This document shows, piece by piece, positions 1 through 9,270 of a stretch of 64,000 bases of DNA. Both the position numbers and the translations under genes were made by a program. How positions within the stretch are numbered: the stretch's first letter is position 1; every line of letters begins with the position of its first letter. Under the pieces are notes generated by a model. That model was not told the origin of the DNA. It saw nothing but the letters and a program-made list of their open reading frames with translations, and searched no databases. The stretch spans positions 32,488-96,487 of the forward strand of contig NZ_BOSJ01000017.1 of NCBI RefSeq assembly GCF_018403285.1, in the 5' to 3' direction. This stretch comes from Paenibacillus sp. J45TS6 (lineage in GTDB: Bacteria > Bacillota > Bacilli > Paenibacillales > Paenibacillaceae).

Positions 1-288
1 TCTTCCAAAAATCGTAGGGTCTCCGCCTTTTAGACGAACGACCTTCTTTCCTGCTAGAGCTAAATCAACAAGAAGCTGGTTAATATCTTCTTGTTTCATC
101 GTATGACGATTCGTTTTTTTGCCTACATAAATTTTTTCTGCCCCTGGTTTCATAATTCGAAGCAGTCTAGGGCTCGCTAGTCGATCATATACGACAACGT
201 CTGCCTTTTGAATACATTCCCATCCCTTAACTGTAATGAGCTTTGCATTGCCCGGACCTGCCCCTACTAGATAAACTTTTCCTGTCAT
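1..288 (-). CDS. cobA: Uroporphyrinogen-III C-methyltransferase (partial, cut by window edge)
   Basis: The frame is open from the ATG at 288 to the window edge, giving 96 residues. The N-terminus MTGKVYLVGAGPGNAKLITV and the later VVRLKGGDPTIFGR are the S-adenosylmethionine-binding signatures of class III tetrapyrrole methylases (SUMT family). The enzyme methylates uroporphyrinogen III at C2 and C7 to give precorrin-2, which feeds sirohaem or cobalamin. It starts 5 bases after the hemC stop, so it is co-transcribed with the haem genes. In related bacteria this protein is often fused to a C-terminal HemD (uroporphyrinogen-III synthase) domain. That part lies outside the window and cannot be judged. 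Confidence 0.93.
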   Translation of the reverse strand, partial: MTGKVYLVGAGPGNAKLITVKGWECIQKADVVVYDRLASPRLLRIMKPGAEKIYVGKKTNRHTMKQEDINQLLVDLALAGKKVVRLKGGDPTIFGR

Positions 289-293
289 GGAGA

Positions 294-1238
294 TCATCCC
301 CTTACATCTGCTAGTATCTTCTCCGCACCCATTTCAATTAATCGGCTGGCCACAGCCTTACCAAGCTGTTTTGGATCAGAACCTGTTAAAGTTTGTTTCA
401 ATACGGTGAGCCCATCAGGTGTTCCTACCATACCCGTGAGTTCAATCTGTTTGTCTTCCGCGTTGCTACCCGTAACCCATGTGGCATAAGCACCAATAGG
501 AACCTGGCAGCCACCGTTCAGCACATGTAAAAATTCTCGTTCAGCAGCAACCGGTTTGGCTGTTATTTCATCATTATATAAAGAGAGAAGTGCAAGCAGT
601 TCCTCGTCATCCTTACGGCATTCAATGCCAAGTGCCCCTTGACCAACCGCTGGCAAACAAGTTTCAGGAGATAAATATGAAGTGATTCGATCACTCCATC
701 CCATGCGTGAAAGACCTGCTGCAGCTAAGATAATTGCTTCAAATCCTTCCGTCTCCAGTTTACGCAAACGAGAATCAATATTCCCGCGAATCCACTCTAC
801 ATTGAGATCAGGTCGATAAGCCTTTAACTGACTGGCCCGGCGAAGACTGCTGGTACCGACTTTTGCTCCATGGGGAAGCTCATCAAGCGAAGCTCCATTA
901 CGAGAAATCAAAGCATCTCTTGGATCCTCTCGTTTGGGTACCGCTCCCGTCGTAAGTGATTCAGGTAGTACCGAAGGCATATCTTTCATACTATGTACCG
1001 CCATATCAATCTCTTTGTTCATCATTGCCTGTTCGATTTCTTTGACAAACAGTCCTTTGCCGCCTACTTTTGACAGCGTAACATTTAGAATCTGATCTCC
1101 TTTAGTGACAATTTTCTTCACCTCAAAATCAAATTCAAGTCCATGCTCTGAACATATCTTTTTCAAATCTTCGATGACATGACCCGTCTGTGTCAATGCC
1201 AACGCACTTTGTCTGCTTCCCACGATAATTGTACGCAT
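294..1238 (-). CDS. hemC: Hydroxymethylbilane synthase (porphobilinogen deaminase)
   Basis: This 314-residue cytosolic enzyme polymerises four porphobilinogens into hydroxymethylbilane. The catalytic aspartate lies in SMKDMPS (Asp86) and the cysteine that carries the dipyrromethane cofactor is in [11 protein letters not shown] (Cys244). The GSRQSALAL start and the KGLFVKEIE motif are typical, and the length is normal for the family. It lies between the sirohaem dehydrogenase gene and cobA with tiny gaps, so it belongs to the hem operon running from hemA. Nothing is missing or broken. Confidence 0.97.
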   Translation of the reverse strand: MRTIIVGSRQSALALTQTGHVIEDLKKICSEHGLEFDFEVKKIVTKGDQILNVTLSKVGGKGLFVKEIEQAMMNKEIDMAVHSMKDMPSVLPESLTTGAVPKREDPRDALISRNGASLDELPHGAKVGTSSLRRASQLKAYRPDLNVEWIRGNIDSRLRKLETEGFEAIILAAAGLSRMGWSDRITSYLSPETCLPAVGQGALGIECRKDDEELLALLSLYNDEITAKPVAAEREFLHVLNGGCQVPIGAYATWVTGSNAEDKQIELTGMVGTPDGLTVLKQTLTGSDPKQLGKAVASRLIEMGAEKILADVRG

Positions 1239-1242
1239 CTTG

Positions 1243-1893
1243 TTACTCCTCCCGATTGGCAGTAATCCACTTTATCATTTCTTCCTGTGACCATGGACGA
1301 TACCGTTTTTCTCGTATTTGTACTAAAATATCCATTTCAAGTACCCGATCAAGCAGGCGCTTTCTATCTCTCCGATCTTCGACTTCAAACTGAATGACTT
1401 CTCGGAATTGTTGTAAAAAATCAAGGTAAATCTGATACTCATCCCCATAATCTGTTCTCAGCTGTTCAATAATTTGCTTTGCAAGTCCTGGGCTTGCGCC
1501 TGATGCAGAAACCGCAATCGTTAATTTGCCTCGGCGTACAGAGCCAGGAGTAATAAAATCTCCGGTACTCGGTGCATCTGCACTATTCACAAGAATATTC
1601 CTCTGCTTGGCTTCCGCAATCACTTGTGCGTTTACTTCCGGACTGCTCGCAGCCGCATATACAAGAAAAGCCCCTTCCAGGTCTCCCTGGAGATAGGGCT
1701 TCTTACGCCATTCGGCTTCACCCCGGTCAACCATGTGAAGAATTTTCTCCGTCACTTTGGGGCTAATAATAGTGAGCAGCGCTCCTGAACCTGCAAGAGC
1801 CTCTATCTTTCGCTCCGCTACCTTACCTCCGCCGATAACAATGCACCTGCGCCCTGAGCAATTCAACATAACTGGTACATAGTGATTCTCCAT
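1243..1893 (-). CDS. Precorrin-2 dehydrogenase / sirohydrochlorin ferrochelatase-like protein
   Basis: From the chosen ATG at 1893 the protein is about 216 residues and begins [12 protein letters not shown]. It has the N-terminal NAD-binding motif [11 protein letters not shown] and the [17 protein letters not shown] segment typical of the CysG-N/Met8/SirC family. These oxidise precorrin-2 to sirohydrochlorin and may insert iron, giving sirohaem for sulfite and nitrite reductases. A longer frame opens at 1938 but would overlap hemX; the ATG at 1893 leaves an 11-base gap and matches the family N-terminus. A role in sirohaem fits its position beside cobA. Whether it also chelates iron cannot be told from the sequence. 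Confidence 0.92.
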   Translation of the reverse strand: MENHYVPVMLNCSGRRCIVIGGGKVAERKIEALAGSGALLTIISPKVTEKILHMVDRGEAEWRKKPYLQGDLEGAFLVYAAASSPEVNAQVIAEAKQRNILVNSADAPSTGDFITPGSVRRGKLTIAVSASGASPGLAKQIIEQLRTDYGDEYQIYLDFLQQFREVIQFEVEDRRDRKRLLDRVLEMDILVQIREKRYRPWSQEEMIKWITANREE

Positions 1894-1904
1894 GCGCTTA
1901 TGCG

Positions 1905-2732
1905 TCACTCTCCCGTCCAGCGATGAAACATAGACCAAGCGTTACTCATAAAACTAATAATAACAAAAGCATATCCAATCAAAATCCATCTTGCCATTAC
2001 ATGCTGGGGTGCATCAATATATCGTTTGGATACAAAATAACCAACATAGATACATAGAGCAATAAAAGTCGCGAGTACTTTCAGATCCAATAGATAAAGC
2101 CACTGCTTCTCGGCAACGATCGACAAAATAGCGAGGATCACAGATATGCCAAGAATAGGTGTACCGATCAGGCTGGCTTTGTTCATATACAATTGCAGAA
2201 TTTCAAGGCTTGGCACACGTCTCATTGAATCATTCCATCGCTTTAACTTCAGTCTGTAATGTAAAAAGAGATAAATCATTGCAAAAACTGCCGATACCGT
2301 CAGTGCTGCAAATCCAAGATTTGCAAGTGCAATATGCATTACCAGCATACCATGTACGGTCTGCCAGTTGAGCAGTGTATTCTCACTCGGTGCGAGCCAA
2401 AAGTCACTAAGCACCAAAGCGCTGAAACTGACTACATTCAGAAGGAATACAATGTATTCAGACCTCTGTCCCCGGCTTAATATGAATGAAATGAGTACGA
2501 TACAAAAGGAAAACAAGAAAATAAAATCGTACATGGAGTAGATAGGAACATAACCTTGATTGACCGTATAAAACACAAGGTACATAAACTGCATTATCGA
2601 TACAATAACAAGAAGCCCTGTGCCTATCCGCTTTGCACTCGCATTACGACGAATACAATCCGAGAAATAAAACAGAAGGCTCAGAGCGTAAATATAAATG
2701 ATGAAACTGTGAATTGTATCATGAACCGTCAC
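1905..2732 (-). CDS. hemX: HemX-like cytochrome c assembly (CcsA-family) membrane protein
   Basis: This 275-residue, very hydrophobic protein has about eight membrane-spanning segments, starting with HSFIIYIYALSLLFYFSDC. The central region with HGMLVMHIALANLGFAAL and the C-terminal MARWILIGYAFVIISFM resemble the CcsA/CycK/HemX family of haem-handling membrane proteins. In Bacillus subtilis HemX sits directly behind hemA and lowers HemA protein amounts (known of the family). The same order hemA-hemX-hemC is seen here, 16 bases after hemA. A direct haem-binding role is not shown by the sequence. Confidence 0.9.
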   Translation of the reverse strand: MTVHDTIHSFIIYIYALSLLFYFSDCIRRNASAKRIGTGLLVIVSIMQFMYLVFYTVNQGYVPIYSMYDFIFLFSFCIVLISFILSRGQRSEYIVFLLNVVSFSALVLSDFWLAPSENTLLNWQTVHGMLVMHIALANLGFAALTVSAVFAMIYLFLHYRLKLKRWNDSMRRVPSLEILQLYMNKASLIGTPILGISVILAILSIVAEKQWLYLLDLKVLATFIALCIYVGYFVSKRYIDAPQHVMARWILIGYAFVIISFMSNAWSMFHRWTGE

Positions 2733-2748
2733 TTAGCTCTACACCGCC

Positions 2749-4134
2749 TTACAGACTCACAGGAACATAAGTTAGACGCGAAGATTCCTTTGCAGCGCCA
2801 TGGTTCATTTCCATGGCAGGCTGTAAGCTCCCATGTGAAAGAGCAACGTCCTGTTTCTTGTCATCGATCTCATCCTCGAGCCCAAACATTTTGGTGAACA
2901 TCAATAAAGCATCGTCTGCATTTTTTTCTGCAGCCATTTCTTTAATTTGGTTAATCGGCTCATGAGTTATTTGATTCAGCATACTTTTGGTAAGCCGCCG
3001 AATGACTTTGCGCTGTCTGTCATCCAGTTCCGGCAACTTATTAAATAAACTTTCGAGTGTATCCTCGTGAACGGTATTTGCTTTTTCTTGAAGGGCACGA
3101 ATGACAGGGCGTACCCCCAGCGTTTTAAGCCACTGCTGAAAAGTTATCATTTCTTCTTCAATAAATGCGTCAATCTTAGCGGCTTCCATACGGCGCATTT
3201 CAAGATTAGTTTCTACTACGCCTTCCAAATCATCAATATCATATAAGTAAACATTGGACATATCACTGATCGCTGGATCAATGTCTCTTGGAACGGCAAT
3301 GTCAATCATAAAGAGTGGACGTGCTTTTCTCCGCTTCATGCTTTCTTTTATCATATCCACAGAAATAACAAAGTCTTTGGCACCCGTAGAACTGATCAGA
3401 ATGTCAACTTCATGTAATCTAGAAAATGCCTGCTCCATGGTACAAGCGGTTCCTTGAAATTTCTTAGCCAATTCTTCAGCACGTAGAAAGGTCCGATTCG
3501 CGACAATAACTTCTTCCGCTCCATTTGCGTACAAATGTTGCACGGTTAGTTCGCTCATTTTTCCTGCACCAAGAATCATTACTTTTTTGTTCGAAAACGA
3601 ACCAAAAATCCGCTTGCCAAGTTCCACGGCTGCATAACTCACCGAAACGGCAGCTTCCCCAATGGATGTTTCAGAATGTGCCCTTTTACCAACCGTAATC
3701 GCATGTTTAAATAGTTCATTAAACCACGTACCTGTTGCTTTCTCTTGCTGTGCACATAAAAAAGCTTGTTTGACTTGCCCAAGAATTTGAGTCTCTCCGA
3801 TCACCATAGAGTCAAGCCCGCTTGTCACACGAAACAGATGACGGATTGCCTGCTCATTTTCGTAGATATAAAGATGTTGGGTAAATTCTTCACGGGAAAT
3901 CCCAAACCATTTCTCCATAAAACTACGAATAAAATAGCCGCACATATGAAGACGATCGACTACCACATACATTTCTGTCCGGTTGCATGTAGCTACAATG
4001 ACGCCTTCCAATACACTATTTGTCTTTTTTAGCTGCTGGAGTGCAAGGGATAAGTCCTTCTCATCAAACGTAAAACGTTCCCTGACTTCTACAGGCGCTG
4101 TGCGGTAGTTCAATCCAACTGCGACGATGTGCAT
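2749..4134 (-). CDS. hemA: Glutamyl-tRNA reductase
   Basis: The protein is 461 residues from the ATG at 4134, beginning MHIVAVGLNYRTAPVEVRER. It reduces glutamyl-tRNA(Glu) to glutamate-1-semialdehyde, the committed step of tetrapyrrole synthesis. The catalytic cysteine is Cys50 in VIVATCNRTEMY. The NADPH-binding domain carries MILGAGKMSELTVQHL, and a helical C-terminal dimerisation domain follows. The frame stays open 38 codons further upstream, but the AGGTGA ribosome-binding site about 7 bases before 4134 and the family start MHIxxxGxNHRxAP decide this start. It is the first gene of the hem operon. Confidence 0.96.
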   Translation of the reverse strand: MHIVAVGLNYRTAPVEVRERFTFDEKDLSLALQQLKKTNSVLEGVIVATCNRTEMYVVVDRLHMCGYFIRSFMEKWFGISREEFTQHLYIYENEQAIRHLFRVTSGLDSMVIGETQILGQVKQAFLCAQQEKATGTWFNELFKHAITVGKRAHSETSIGEAAVSVSYAAVELGKRIFGSFSNKKVMILGAGKMSELTVQHLYANGAEEVIVANRTFLRAEELAKKFQGTACTMEQAFSRLHEVDILISSTGAKDFVISVDMIKESMKRRKARPLFMIDIAVPRDIDPAISDMSNVYLYDIDDLEGVVETNLEMRRMEAAKIDAFIEEEMITFQQWLKTLGVRPVIRALQEKANTVHEDTLESLFNKLPELDDRQRKVIRRLTKSMLNQITHEPINQIKEMAAEKNADDALLMFTKMFGLEDEIDDKKQDVALSHGSLQPAMEMNHGAAKESSRLTYVPVSL

Positions 4135-4442
4135 TGCAAGTTCACCTGCCTCTACGATTTTGTAAATTTGTAAATGATCTATATCACAATGCGCTGTAAA
4201 CAGCACATGATCTTGAGTATATAATGCAAACAATAACCAGTATAACATATGTATTTGCCCGGCTAAGTGCTTTTTATGACATGTTTATGAAATCCTCATT
4301 TTAAAGGTATAGCGCTCGCTTAATTTTACCGGCTCTTCCTATCTTTATGCAGGGACGCAGGCAGCCTACACCTTTTTAAGTTAAAATCTCAAACTCTAAT
4401 TATTCATCCCATTAAGTATACCAGAATTGTAAAATATCTACA
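4135..4442. other. Upstream region of the hem operon
   Basis: About 300 bases between hemA and the speD terminator hold no gene. The minus strand must contain the hem operon promoter. I see AT-rich stretches such as ATGTTATACTGG near 4240-4250 but no clean -35/-10 pair, no PerR box and no recognisable riboswitch. Confidence 0.4.
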
Positions 4443-4479
4443 TATATAAAACAACCATGGATTATTGATCCATGGTTGT
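4443..4479 (-). terminator. Rho-independent terminator of speD
   Basis: A perfect inverted repeat, ACAACCATGG and CCATGGTTGT with a 9-base loop, is followed on the minus strand by TTTATATATG. It sits about 30 bases after the speD stop. Confidence 0.8.
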
Positions 4480-4507
4480 AAGTTCATTTCATATTATTAA
4501 CTTTCCA

Positions 4508-4906
4508 TCAAACAAGTTCGATTTGATTCATTTCAGGCGTTTCGACCTTCATTTCACCTAAACCGCGAACTAATTTTTTGGCGTACGTTTTTTCTGGTTT
4601 TAATACGGACACCAGGTAGTCAATGGCTAACTGCGGGTCTACCGTTTCTCCACAAGTGTAACAATCAATTGCGGCAAAACCTCTCTCAGGGTACGTGTGA
4701 ATCGAGAGATGGCTCTCTGACAGCAATACAAGTACTGTCGCTCCTTGAGGTTCAAATTGCTTTGATTGTACAGACAATACTGTAGCACCACAAGCCTCAG
4801 CTGCATCAATCAACTGTGCTTGCAAAAACTCCTCATTGTTCAGTAAATCGAAGTCGACTCCCCAAGTATCAACAGCAACGTGTCTTCCGAAAGTTGAATA
4901 TTCCAT
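4508..4906 (-). CDS. speD: S-adenosylmethionine decarboxylase proenzyme (short bacterial type)
   Basis: This 132-residue proenzyme decarboxylates S-adenosylmethionine to supply aminopropyl groups for spermidine. The self-processing site is clear in LLSESHLSIHTYPE: cleavage before Ser65 makes the pyruvoyl cofactor, and the following His and the later Cys in DCYTCG (acid/base residues in the family) are kept. The length is that of class 1b enzymes (Bacillus SpeH type). It is transcribed alone, with its own terminator and a long leader containing an inverted repeat. No spermidine synthase gene lies beside it. Confidence 0.95.
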   Translation of the reverse strand: MEYSTFGRHVAVDTWGVDFDLLNNEEFLQAQLIDAAEACGATVLSVQSKQFEPQGATVLVLLSESHLSIHTYPERGFAAIDCYTCGETVDPQLAIDYLVSVLKPEKTYAKKLVRGLGEMKVETPEMNQIELV

Positions 4907-4958
4907 CTTCCGGTTCCCCCTTCCTAGGAATAAAATGTTTGAAAAAATTTCATCCGCT

Positions 4959-5032
4959 AGGACCTACGTCATTCACTTCCCGAGGGAATAATCTCTCGCA
5001 ACATTCAATGTCCTGAGTGAATCCTGGTTCCT
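4959..5032 (-). promoter_or_regulatory. Inverted repeat in the speD leader
   Basis: On the minus strand, ATTCACT (5016-5022) can pair with AGTGAAT (4971-4977). Flanking AGGA and TCCT segments extend the stem across internal loops, and the enclosed ~38 bases include GAGAGATTATTCCCTC. This lies in the roughly 150-base leader between the likely promoter and the speD start. It could be a regulatory fold; no known SAM riboswitch signature was recognised. Confidence 0.35.
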
Positions 5033-5053
5033 ATATTCTTTTCAACGAGATTA

Positions 5054-5082
5054 AAAATAACATCTATCTGAGGCAATTGCAA
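5054..5082 (-). promoter_or_regulatory. Likely vegetative promoter of speD
   Basis: On the minus strand TTGCAA (5077-5082) and TATTTT (5054-5059) are separated by 17 bases, a sigma-A-like pair about 150 bases before the speD start. The rest of 5083-5256 shows nothing I can name. Confidence 0.4.
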
Positions 5083-5256
5083 TAGTTATTTTACAAGTAC
5101 TACAAATAAATACATTCGCTACTATGAGATAGATCACACAACCTTCATCATCAGAATTACCGGGGTTTAAATCTAAGCTTCACTCCGGTTTGATACACCG
5201 ATTTTTCGTAAGGATTTGTGATCTAAAAAGGGCATTCATCCATTATTTATATCAAA

Positions 5257-5294
5257 CAAAAAAACTCCATACCACAATAGGGTAAGGAGTTTTT
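5257..5294 (-). terminator. Terminator of the 5333-5920 gene
   Basis: The stem AAAACTCC...GGAGTTTT with inner TACC/GGTA is followed by a T run on the minus strand and a weaker one on the plus strand. It lies about 40 bases beyond the stop of the upstream minus-strand gene. Confidence 0.75.
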
Positions 5295-5332
5295 GAAAAA
5301 TAAAATGCTAACGTATTTCCTTACGGAAATAC

Positions 5333-5920
5333 TTATGCTTCTAAAGCGAATAAAGTAACTGTATGAGTGCGCAATTGCTCGTCAATCTTAGCAATTTCTT
5401 CTTGACTACAAGTTGCATTCCGTAAATCAAGCAGTCCGTTAACTCTTCTTTTAACCTTTGTAATCTGTTGCTCGATCTTTCTCATTCGGAATACATCTTC
5501 CATTTCCTGAAGTGTATTTTTGTATTGATATACCGTCTGGGATTGATTTTCTTTTACTTCAACAATTTTTCGCACAGATCCTTTTGAATAAACATAAGAC
5601 ATTGTAAACCCAGCATATACCCGATTTACAATCCCATCTCCTTTAAAGCTAAGGAATAACCTCCGCACTAAATTAGCTAAGTGTAGATTTACCAAGCGGC
5701 AAGATAACTCACAGACATAAAACCCTTCTCTACGATCAAATGGAAAATGAACTTCCTCGCCTGCATGATCCTCTAGTACAACTTCCTGTCCCCCATTACC
5801 GAGAACTTTCACTCTTGAATGGACCTGGCCGTCTTCTGCCATCTGCAAGAACTGTTTCATTTGAGTTTCCGACAATTTCAAAGTGGCTTTAACATATTCT
5901 GTGGCTAACCGCTGAGCCAT
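5333..5920 (-). CDS. Conserved protein of unknown function, basic coiled-coil C-terminus
   Basis: The protein is 195 residues from the ATG at 5920 (MAQRLATEYVKATLKL). That start is set by GGGGAG 6 bases upstream; an ATG ten codons earlier has no such site. The middle contains LEDHAGEEVHFPFDRREGFY and a Cys-containing strand VCELSCRLVNLHLANLVRRL. The last third (about residues 125-195) is charged and probably helical, with MRKIEQQITKVKRRVNGLLD. No signal peptide, membrane segment or catalytic motif was found. It is transcribed alone between engB and speD. I do not recognise a function; automatic labels for relatives should be treated with caution because no adenylation or condensation motif is present. 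Confidence 0.75.
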   Translation of the reverse strand: MAQRLATEYVKATLKLSETQMKQFLQMAEDGQVHSRVKVLGNGGQEVVLEDHAGEEVHFPFDRREGFYVCELSCRLVNLHLANLVRRLFLSFKGDGIVNRVYAGFTMSYVYSKGSVRKIVEVKENQSQTVYQYKNTLQEMEDVFRMRKIEQQITKVKRRVNGLLDLRNATCSQEEIAKIDEQLRTHTVTLFALEA

Positions 5921-6168
5921 AAAAATCTCCCCAATTCTTTCCTGATTCATCAGGCCGGTGTATTCACCGGAATTTTCGTAACAAGCTTATGCCTGACTCT
6001 ATTATACACTACCTTTTAAACGGTTCGCTCCTTCTCTAAACCATAAAAACTCGCGCAAAAACCGTAAAAAAAGGGATAAGCGCTTAAATTCTATAGCTGA
6101 TAGGGAAGTTGCTCACTTTCCTGCATTAAAAGTTCATGCTAACTCTGTCATCCTGCATTTTAGGCTTG

Positions 6169-6828
6169 TCACACTTCGTGAGTTGAGGTTTCCTGACCTT
6201 CTTCTACTTCATCCTGCTCTTCTTCCTCACCGAATGGATCATTAGAGAATGCATAGCGGGAAATCACTGCCCATAGTTCATCTCTGCCAAGACCTTCTTC
6301 CGAAGAAAAAGATACAAATGAATCATCTGGATGGATCTGAAGGGCTTCTTTTATAATTTTTGCATGTCTCGCACGTTTTGTTTTTGGAATCTTGTCCATT
6401 TTTGTAGTCACGATGCAAACAGGAAGACCATGGTGTTTGAGCCAATCATACATCATAATGTCATCCTTGGTTGGTGCATGACGCATATCGATCATCTGCA
6501 TCACAAGTTTAAGCTCTTCACGTTCGAGCAAATATTGCTCCATCATTTTCCCAAATAAGGCGCGCTGTGTTTTGGAAACTTTGGCATACCCATAACCCGG
6601 GAAATCAACAAAATAAAGTTGATCATTAATACGATAATAATTAAGTTGCTGGGTTTTACCTGGTGTGGAACTTGTTCGTGCCAGGTTTTTACGATTAATC
6701 ATTCGATTAATCAGCGATGATTTACCCACATTGGAACGCCCTGCCAGAGCAATCTCCGGCAAGGCGTCCTCAGGATATTGACTAGGGCTTACAGCACTAA
6801 TAATAAATTCTGATTTTGTTACTTTCAT
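6169..6828 (-). CDS. engB: Ribosome biogenesis GTPase EngB (YsxC/YihA)
   Basis: This 219-residue TRAFAC GTPase is needed for large ribosomal subunit assembly. The P-loop is GRSNVGKS (residues 30-37), the G3 motif is DFPGYG, and the specificity motif is TKMDK. The C-terminus ends in an acidic tail ([15 protein letters not shown]) slightly longer than usual. It follows lon by 18 bases on the same strand, as in Bacillus lonA-ysxC, and is probably co-transcribed with lon. Confidence 0.96.
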   Translation of the reverse strand: MKVTKSEFIISAVSPSQYPEDALPEIALAGRSNVGKSSLINRMINRKNLARTSSTPGKTQQLNYYRINDQLYFVDFPGYGYAKVSKTQRALFGKMMEQYLLEREELKLVMQMIDMRHAPTKDDIMMYDWLKHHGLPVCIVTTKMDKIPKTKRARHAKIIKEALQIHPDDSFVSFSSEEGLGRDELWAVISRYAFSNDPFGEEEEQDEVEEGQETSTHEV

Positions 6829-6846
6829 AGTTGATAATTGTCCTCT

Positions 6847-9225
6847 CTAATGCACTCCTGCTTGTTCTACAAGAGCATGCTGCAGTACTTGATCCATATG
6901 AGCAACAGGAATGAATTCGATATCTTCCCGAACACTGTCCGGAATGTCTCTTAAATCACGTTCGTTGTCCTTAGGTAATAAAATTTTCTTGTATCCAGCT
7001 CGGTGAGCGGCCAGTGATTTTTCCTTGAGTCCCCCGATGGGTAGCACTCGCCCCCGCAGTGTAATTTCACCCGTCATCGCTACGTGTTTGGATACATGAC
7101 GATTCGTAAGGGCTGAAATAAGTGCGGTTGCCATCGTGATCCCAGCTGATGGGCCGTCTTTCGGAATAGCACCTTCCGGAATATGAATATGAATATCATT
7201 TTTCTCATGGAAGTCTGGCGCAATCCCCAGTTCAATCGCCTTGGAACGGGTATAACTGAATGCTGCTTGTGCAGATTCTTTCATCACGTCTCCAAGTTTC
7301 CCAGTAAGGGTTAACTTGCCTGTACCCGGCACAACGGTCACTTCAATCACTAAAGTTTCGCCGCCAACCTCAGTCCATGCTAGACCTGTCACTGTACCGA
7401 TCTGATCTTCAAGATCTGCTACACCGTATCTAAATTTACCCGGACCAAGATAATCTTTAATCTCTTCCGGTGTAATGACGATACTTCCTTCATATCCTGT
7501 CACAATTTTCTTGGCTGCTTTACGGCATAGGGATGCCATCTGCTGTTCCAAGTTCCGTACTCCGGATTCTCTCGTATATTCACGAATGACTTTCAGCAGT
7601 GTGTTTTCACCAACCTGAAGCTGCTGCTCCGTAAGACCATGTTCTCGAATCTGCTTTGGCAGCAAATAGCGATTCGCGATTTGCAGTTTCTCAAGTTCCG
7701 TATAACCCGGAATATTCAAAAGTTCCATACGATCAAGAAGAGGTCTTGGAATACTGTGTACCGTATTGGCAGTTGTCACAAACATAACGTTCGACAAATC
7801 AAAAGGCAGTTCCACAAAATGATCACTAAACGTGTTATTCTGTTCCGGATCTAACACTTCAAGAAGCGCTGATGACGGATCACCGCGGAAGTCAGAAGCC
7901 ATTTTATCGATCTCATCAAGTAAGAAGACAGGGTTTAGTGAACCGGCTGTTTTCATACCTTGAATGATTCTTCCCGGCATTGCGCCTACGTAGGTACGGC
8001 GATGACCGCGAATTTCTGCCTCGTCACGGACTCCGCCAAGTGAGATACGTACAAATTCTCGTCCCAGTGATTTCGCTATAGACCGGGCCAGAGAAGTTTT
8101 CCCTACCCCAGGAGGCCCTACAAGACAGAGAATCGGACCTTTGAGCTGCTTAACCAGCTTCTGAACGGCTAAATACTCAAGCACTCTCTCCTTCGGTTTC
8201 TCCAGACCATAATGATCTGCATCAAGCACTTCTTCGGCAGCCTGAATATCAAGATCATCTTCCGTCGAACGGCTCCAAGGCAAAGCGAGCAGCCAATCCA
8301 CGTAATTTCGAATAACGCCGCCTTCAGCAGAGCTTGCTGGCATTTTCTCAAGACGATCGATTTCTTTGTTTACCTTCTCTTGAACCTTCTCGGGCAGATC
8401 AAGAGCAGCTGCTTGGTTTCGCAGTTCTTCCACTTCACCCGCACGGCCTTCTTTTTCTCCGAGTTCCTTTTGAATTGCTTTCATTTGCTCACGCAGATAA
8501 TATTCCTTCTGCGTTTTTTCCATCTGCTTTTTCACACGCTGGCTGATCTTACGTTCAAGCTCCAGAACTTCCCGCTCGTTATTAAGAATATCGAGGAGTT
8601 TCTCAAGTCTTTGCTTGACGTTAATCGTCTCCAGAATTTCTTGTTTATCCTTAATCTTAAGAGAAAGGTGACTGGTTATTACATCCGCAAGACGCCCAGG
8701 TTCTTCAATATCAGACACTGCTGCGAGTGTCTCCGGGGTAATCTTTTTAGACAGATTTATATAATTTTCGAACTGGTTCAGTAACGTTCTCATTAGAGCA
8801 TCCGTCTCTGGATGGTTTGTCTCTTCTTCAGGAAGTTCGACTGCCAGCACTTCATAAAAATCAACATTATCTGTGTATTCGGTAATCTCCGCACGTTCCA
8901 ATCCTTCTACAAGGACCCGAATCGTTCCATTCGGAAGCTTCAGCATCTGTCTGACCTTAGCCACTGTGCCGATCCGGAAGATATCTTCTCTTGTAGGTTC
9001 TTCAATATTTACTTCAGATTGGGAGCACAGGAGGATTAAATGTTCTTCTACCATCGCTTTTTCCAAAGCCTTAACTGATTTCTCCCTGCCCACATCGAGA
9101 TGTAGTACCATACTCGGGTAAACAAGAAGTCCTCTCAAAGGCAGTAAAGGAAAACGACGACCTTTGGCTTTGCTCGGTCCCATCGCTTTCACACCTCCAA
9201 TGGCTCTCAAGTTGTTATCATTCAT
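6847..9225 (-). CDS. lon: ATP-dependent protease Lon (LonA type)
   Basis: The 792-residue protein has the full LonA layout: an N-terminal substrate-binding domain ([16 protein letters not shown]), a long coiled coil ([20 protein letters not shown]), an AAA+ module with Walker [10 protein letters not shown] and Walker B FLLDEIDK, and a Ser-Lys protease domain. The catalytic dyad is Ser693 in KDGPSAG and Lys736 in GLKEKSLAA. It degrades damaged and regulatory proteins in the cytosol. It lies about 45 bases after lonB and runs into engB. Confidence 0.97.
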   Translation of the reverse strand: MNDNNLRAIGGVKAMGPSKAKGRRFPLLPLRGLLVYPSMVLHLDVGREKSVKALEKAMVEEHLILLCSQSEVNIEEPTREDIFRIGTVAKVRQMLKLPNGTIRVLVEGLERAEITEYTDNVDFYEVLAVELPEEETNHPETDALMRTLLNQFENYINLSKKITPETLAAVSDIEEPGRLADVITSHLSLKIKDKQEILETINVKQRLEKLLDILNNEREVLELERKISQRVKKQMEKTQKEYYLREQMKAIQKELGEKEGRAGEVEELRNQAAALDLPEKVQEKVNKEIDRLEKMPASSAEGGVIRNYVDWLLALPWSRSTEDDLDIQAAEEVLDADHYGLEKPKERVLEYLAVQKLVKQLKGPILCLVGPPGVGKTSLARSIAKSLGREFVRISLGGVRDEAEIRGHRRTYVGAMPGRIIQGMKTAGSLNPVFLLDEIDKMASDFRGDPSSALLEVLDPEQNNTFSDHFVELPFDLSNVMFVTTANTVHSIPRPLLDRMELLNIPGYTELEKLQIANRYLLPKQIREHGLTEQQLQVGENTLLKVIREYTRESGVRNLEQQMASLCRKAAKKIVTGYEGSIVITPEEIKDYLGPGKFRYGVADLEDQIGTVTGLAWTEVGGETLVIEVTVVPGTGKLTLTGKLGDVMKESAQAAFSYTRSKAIELGIAPDFHEKNDIHIHIPEGAIPKDGPSAGITMATALISALTNRHVSKHVAMTGEITLRGRVLPIGGLKEKSLAAHRAGYKKILLPKDNERDLRDIPDSVREDIEFIPVAHMDQVLQHALVEQAGVH

Positions 9226-9270
9226 TATTTTATCAAATGTTCACATAAAAAACCAATGAAGGGACAAGCA

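Noticed and set aside
4135-4248. N-terminal extension of HemA by 38 residues
   Set aside because: The family start MHIVAVGLNY with a good ribosome-binding site lies downstream, and the extension has no such site.
5333-5920. Non-ribosomal peptide synthetase module
   Set aside because: No adenylation, condensation or carrier-protein motif is present in the 195 residues.
8212-8784. 190-codon open frame on the plus strand inside lon
   Set aside because: It is the antisense of the lon coding region, which fully explains the DNA; no ribosome-binding site.
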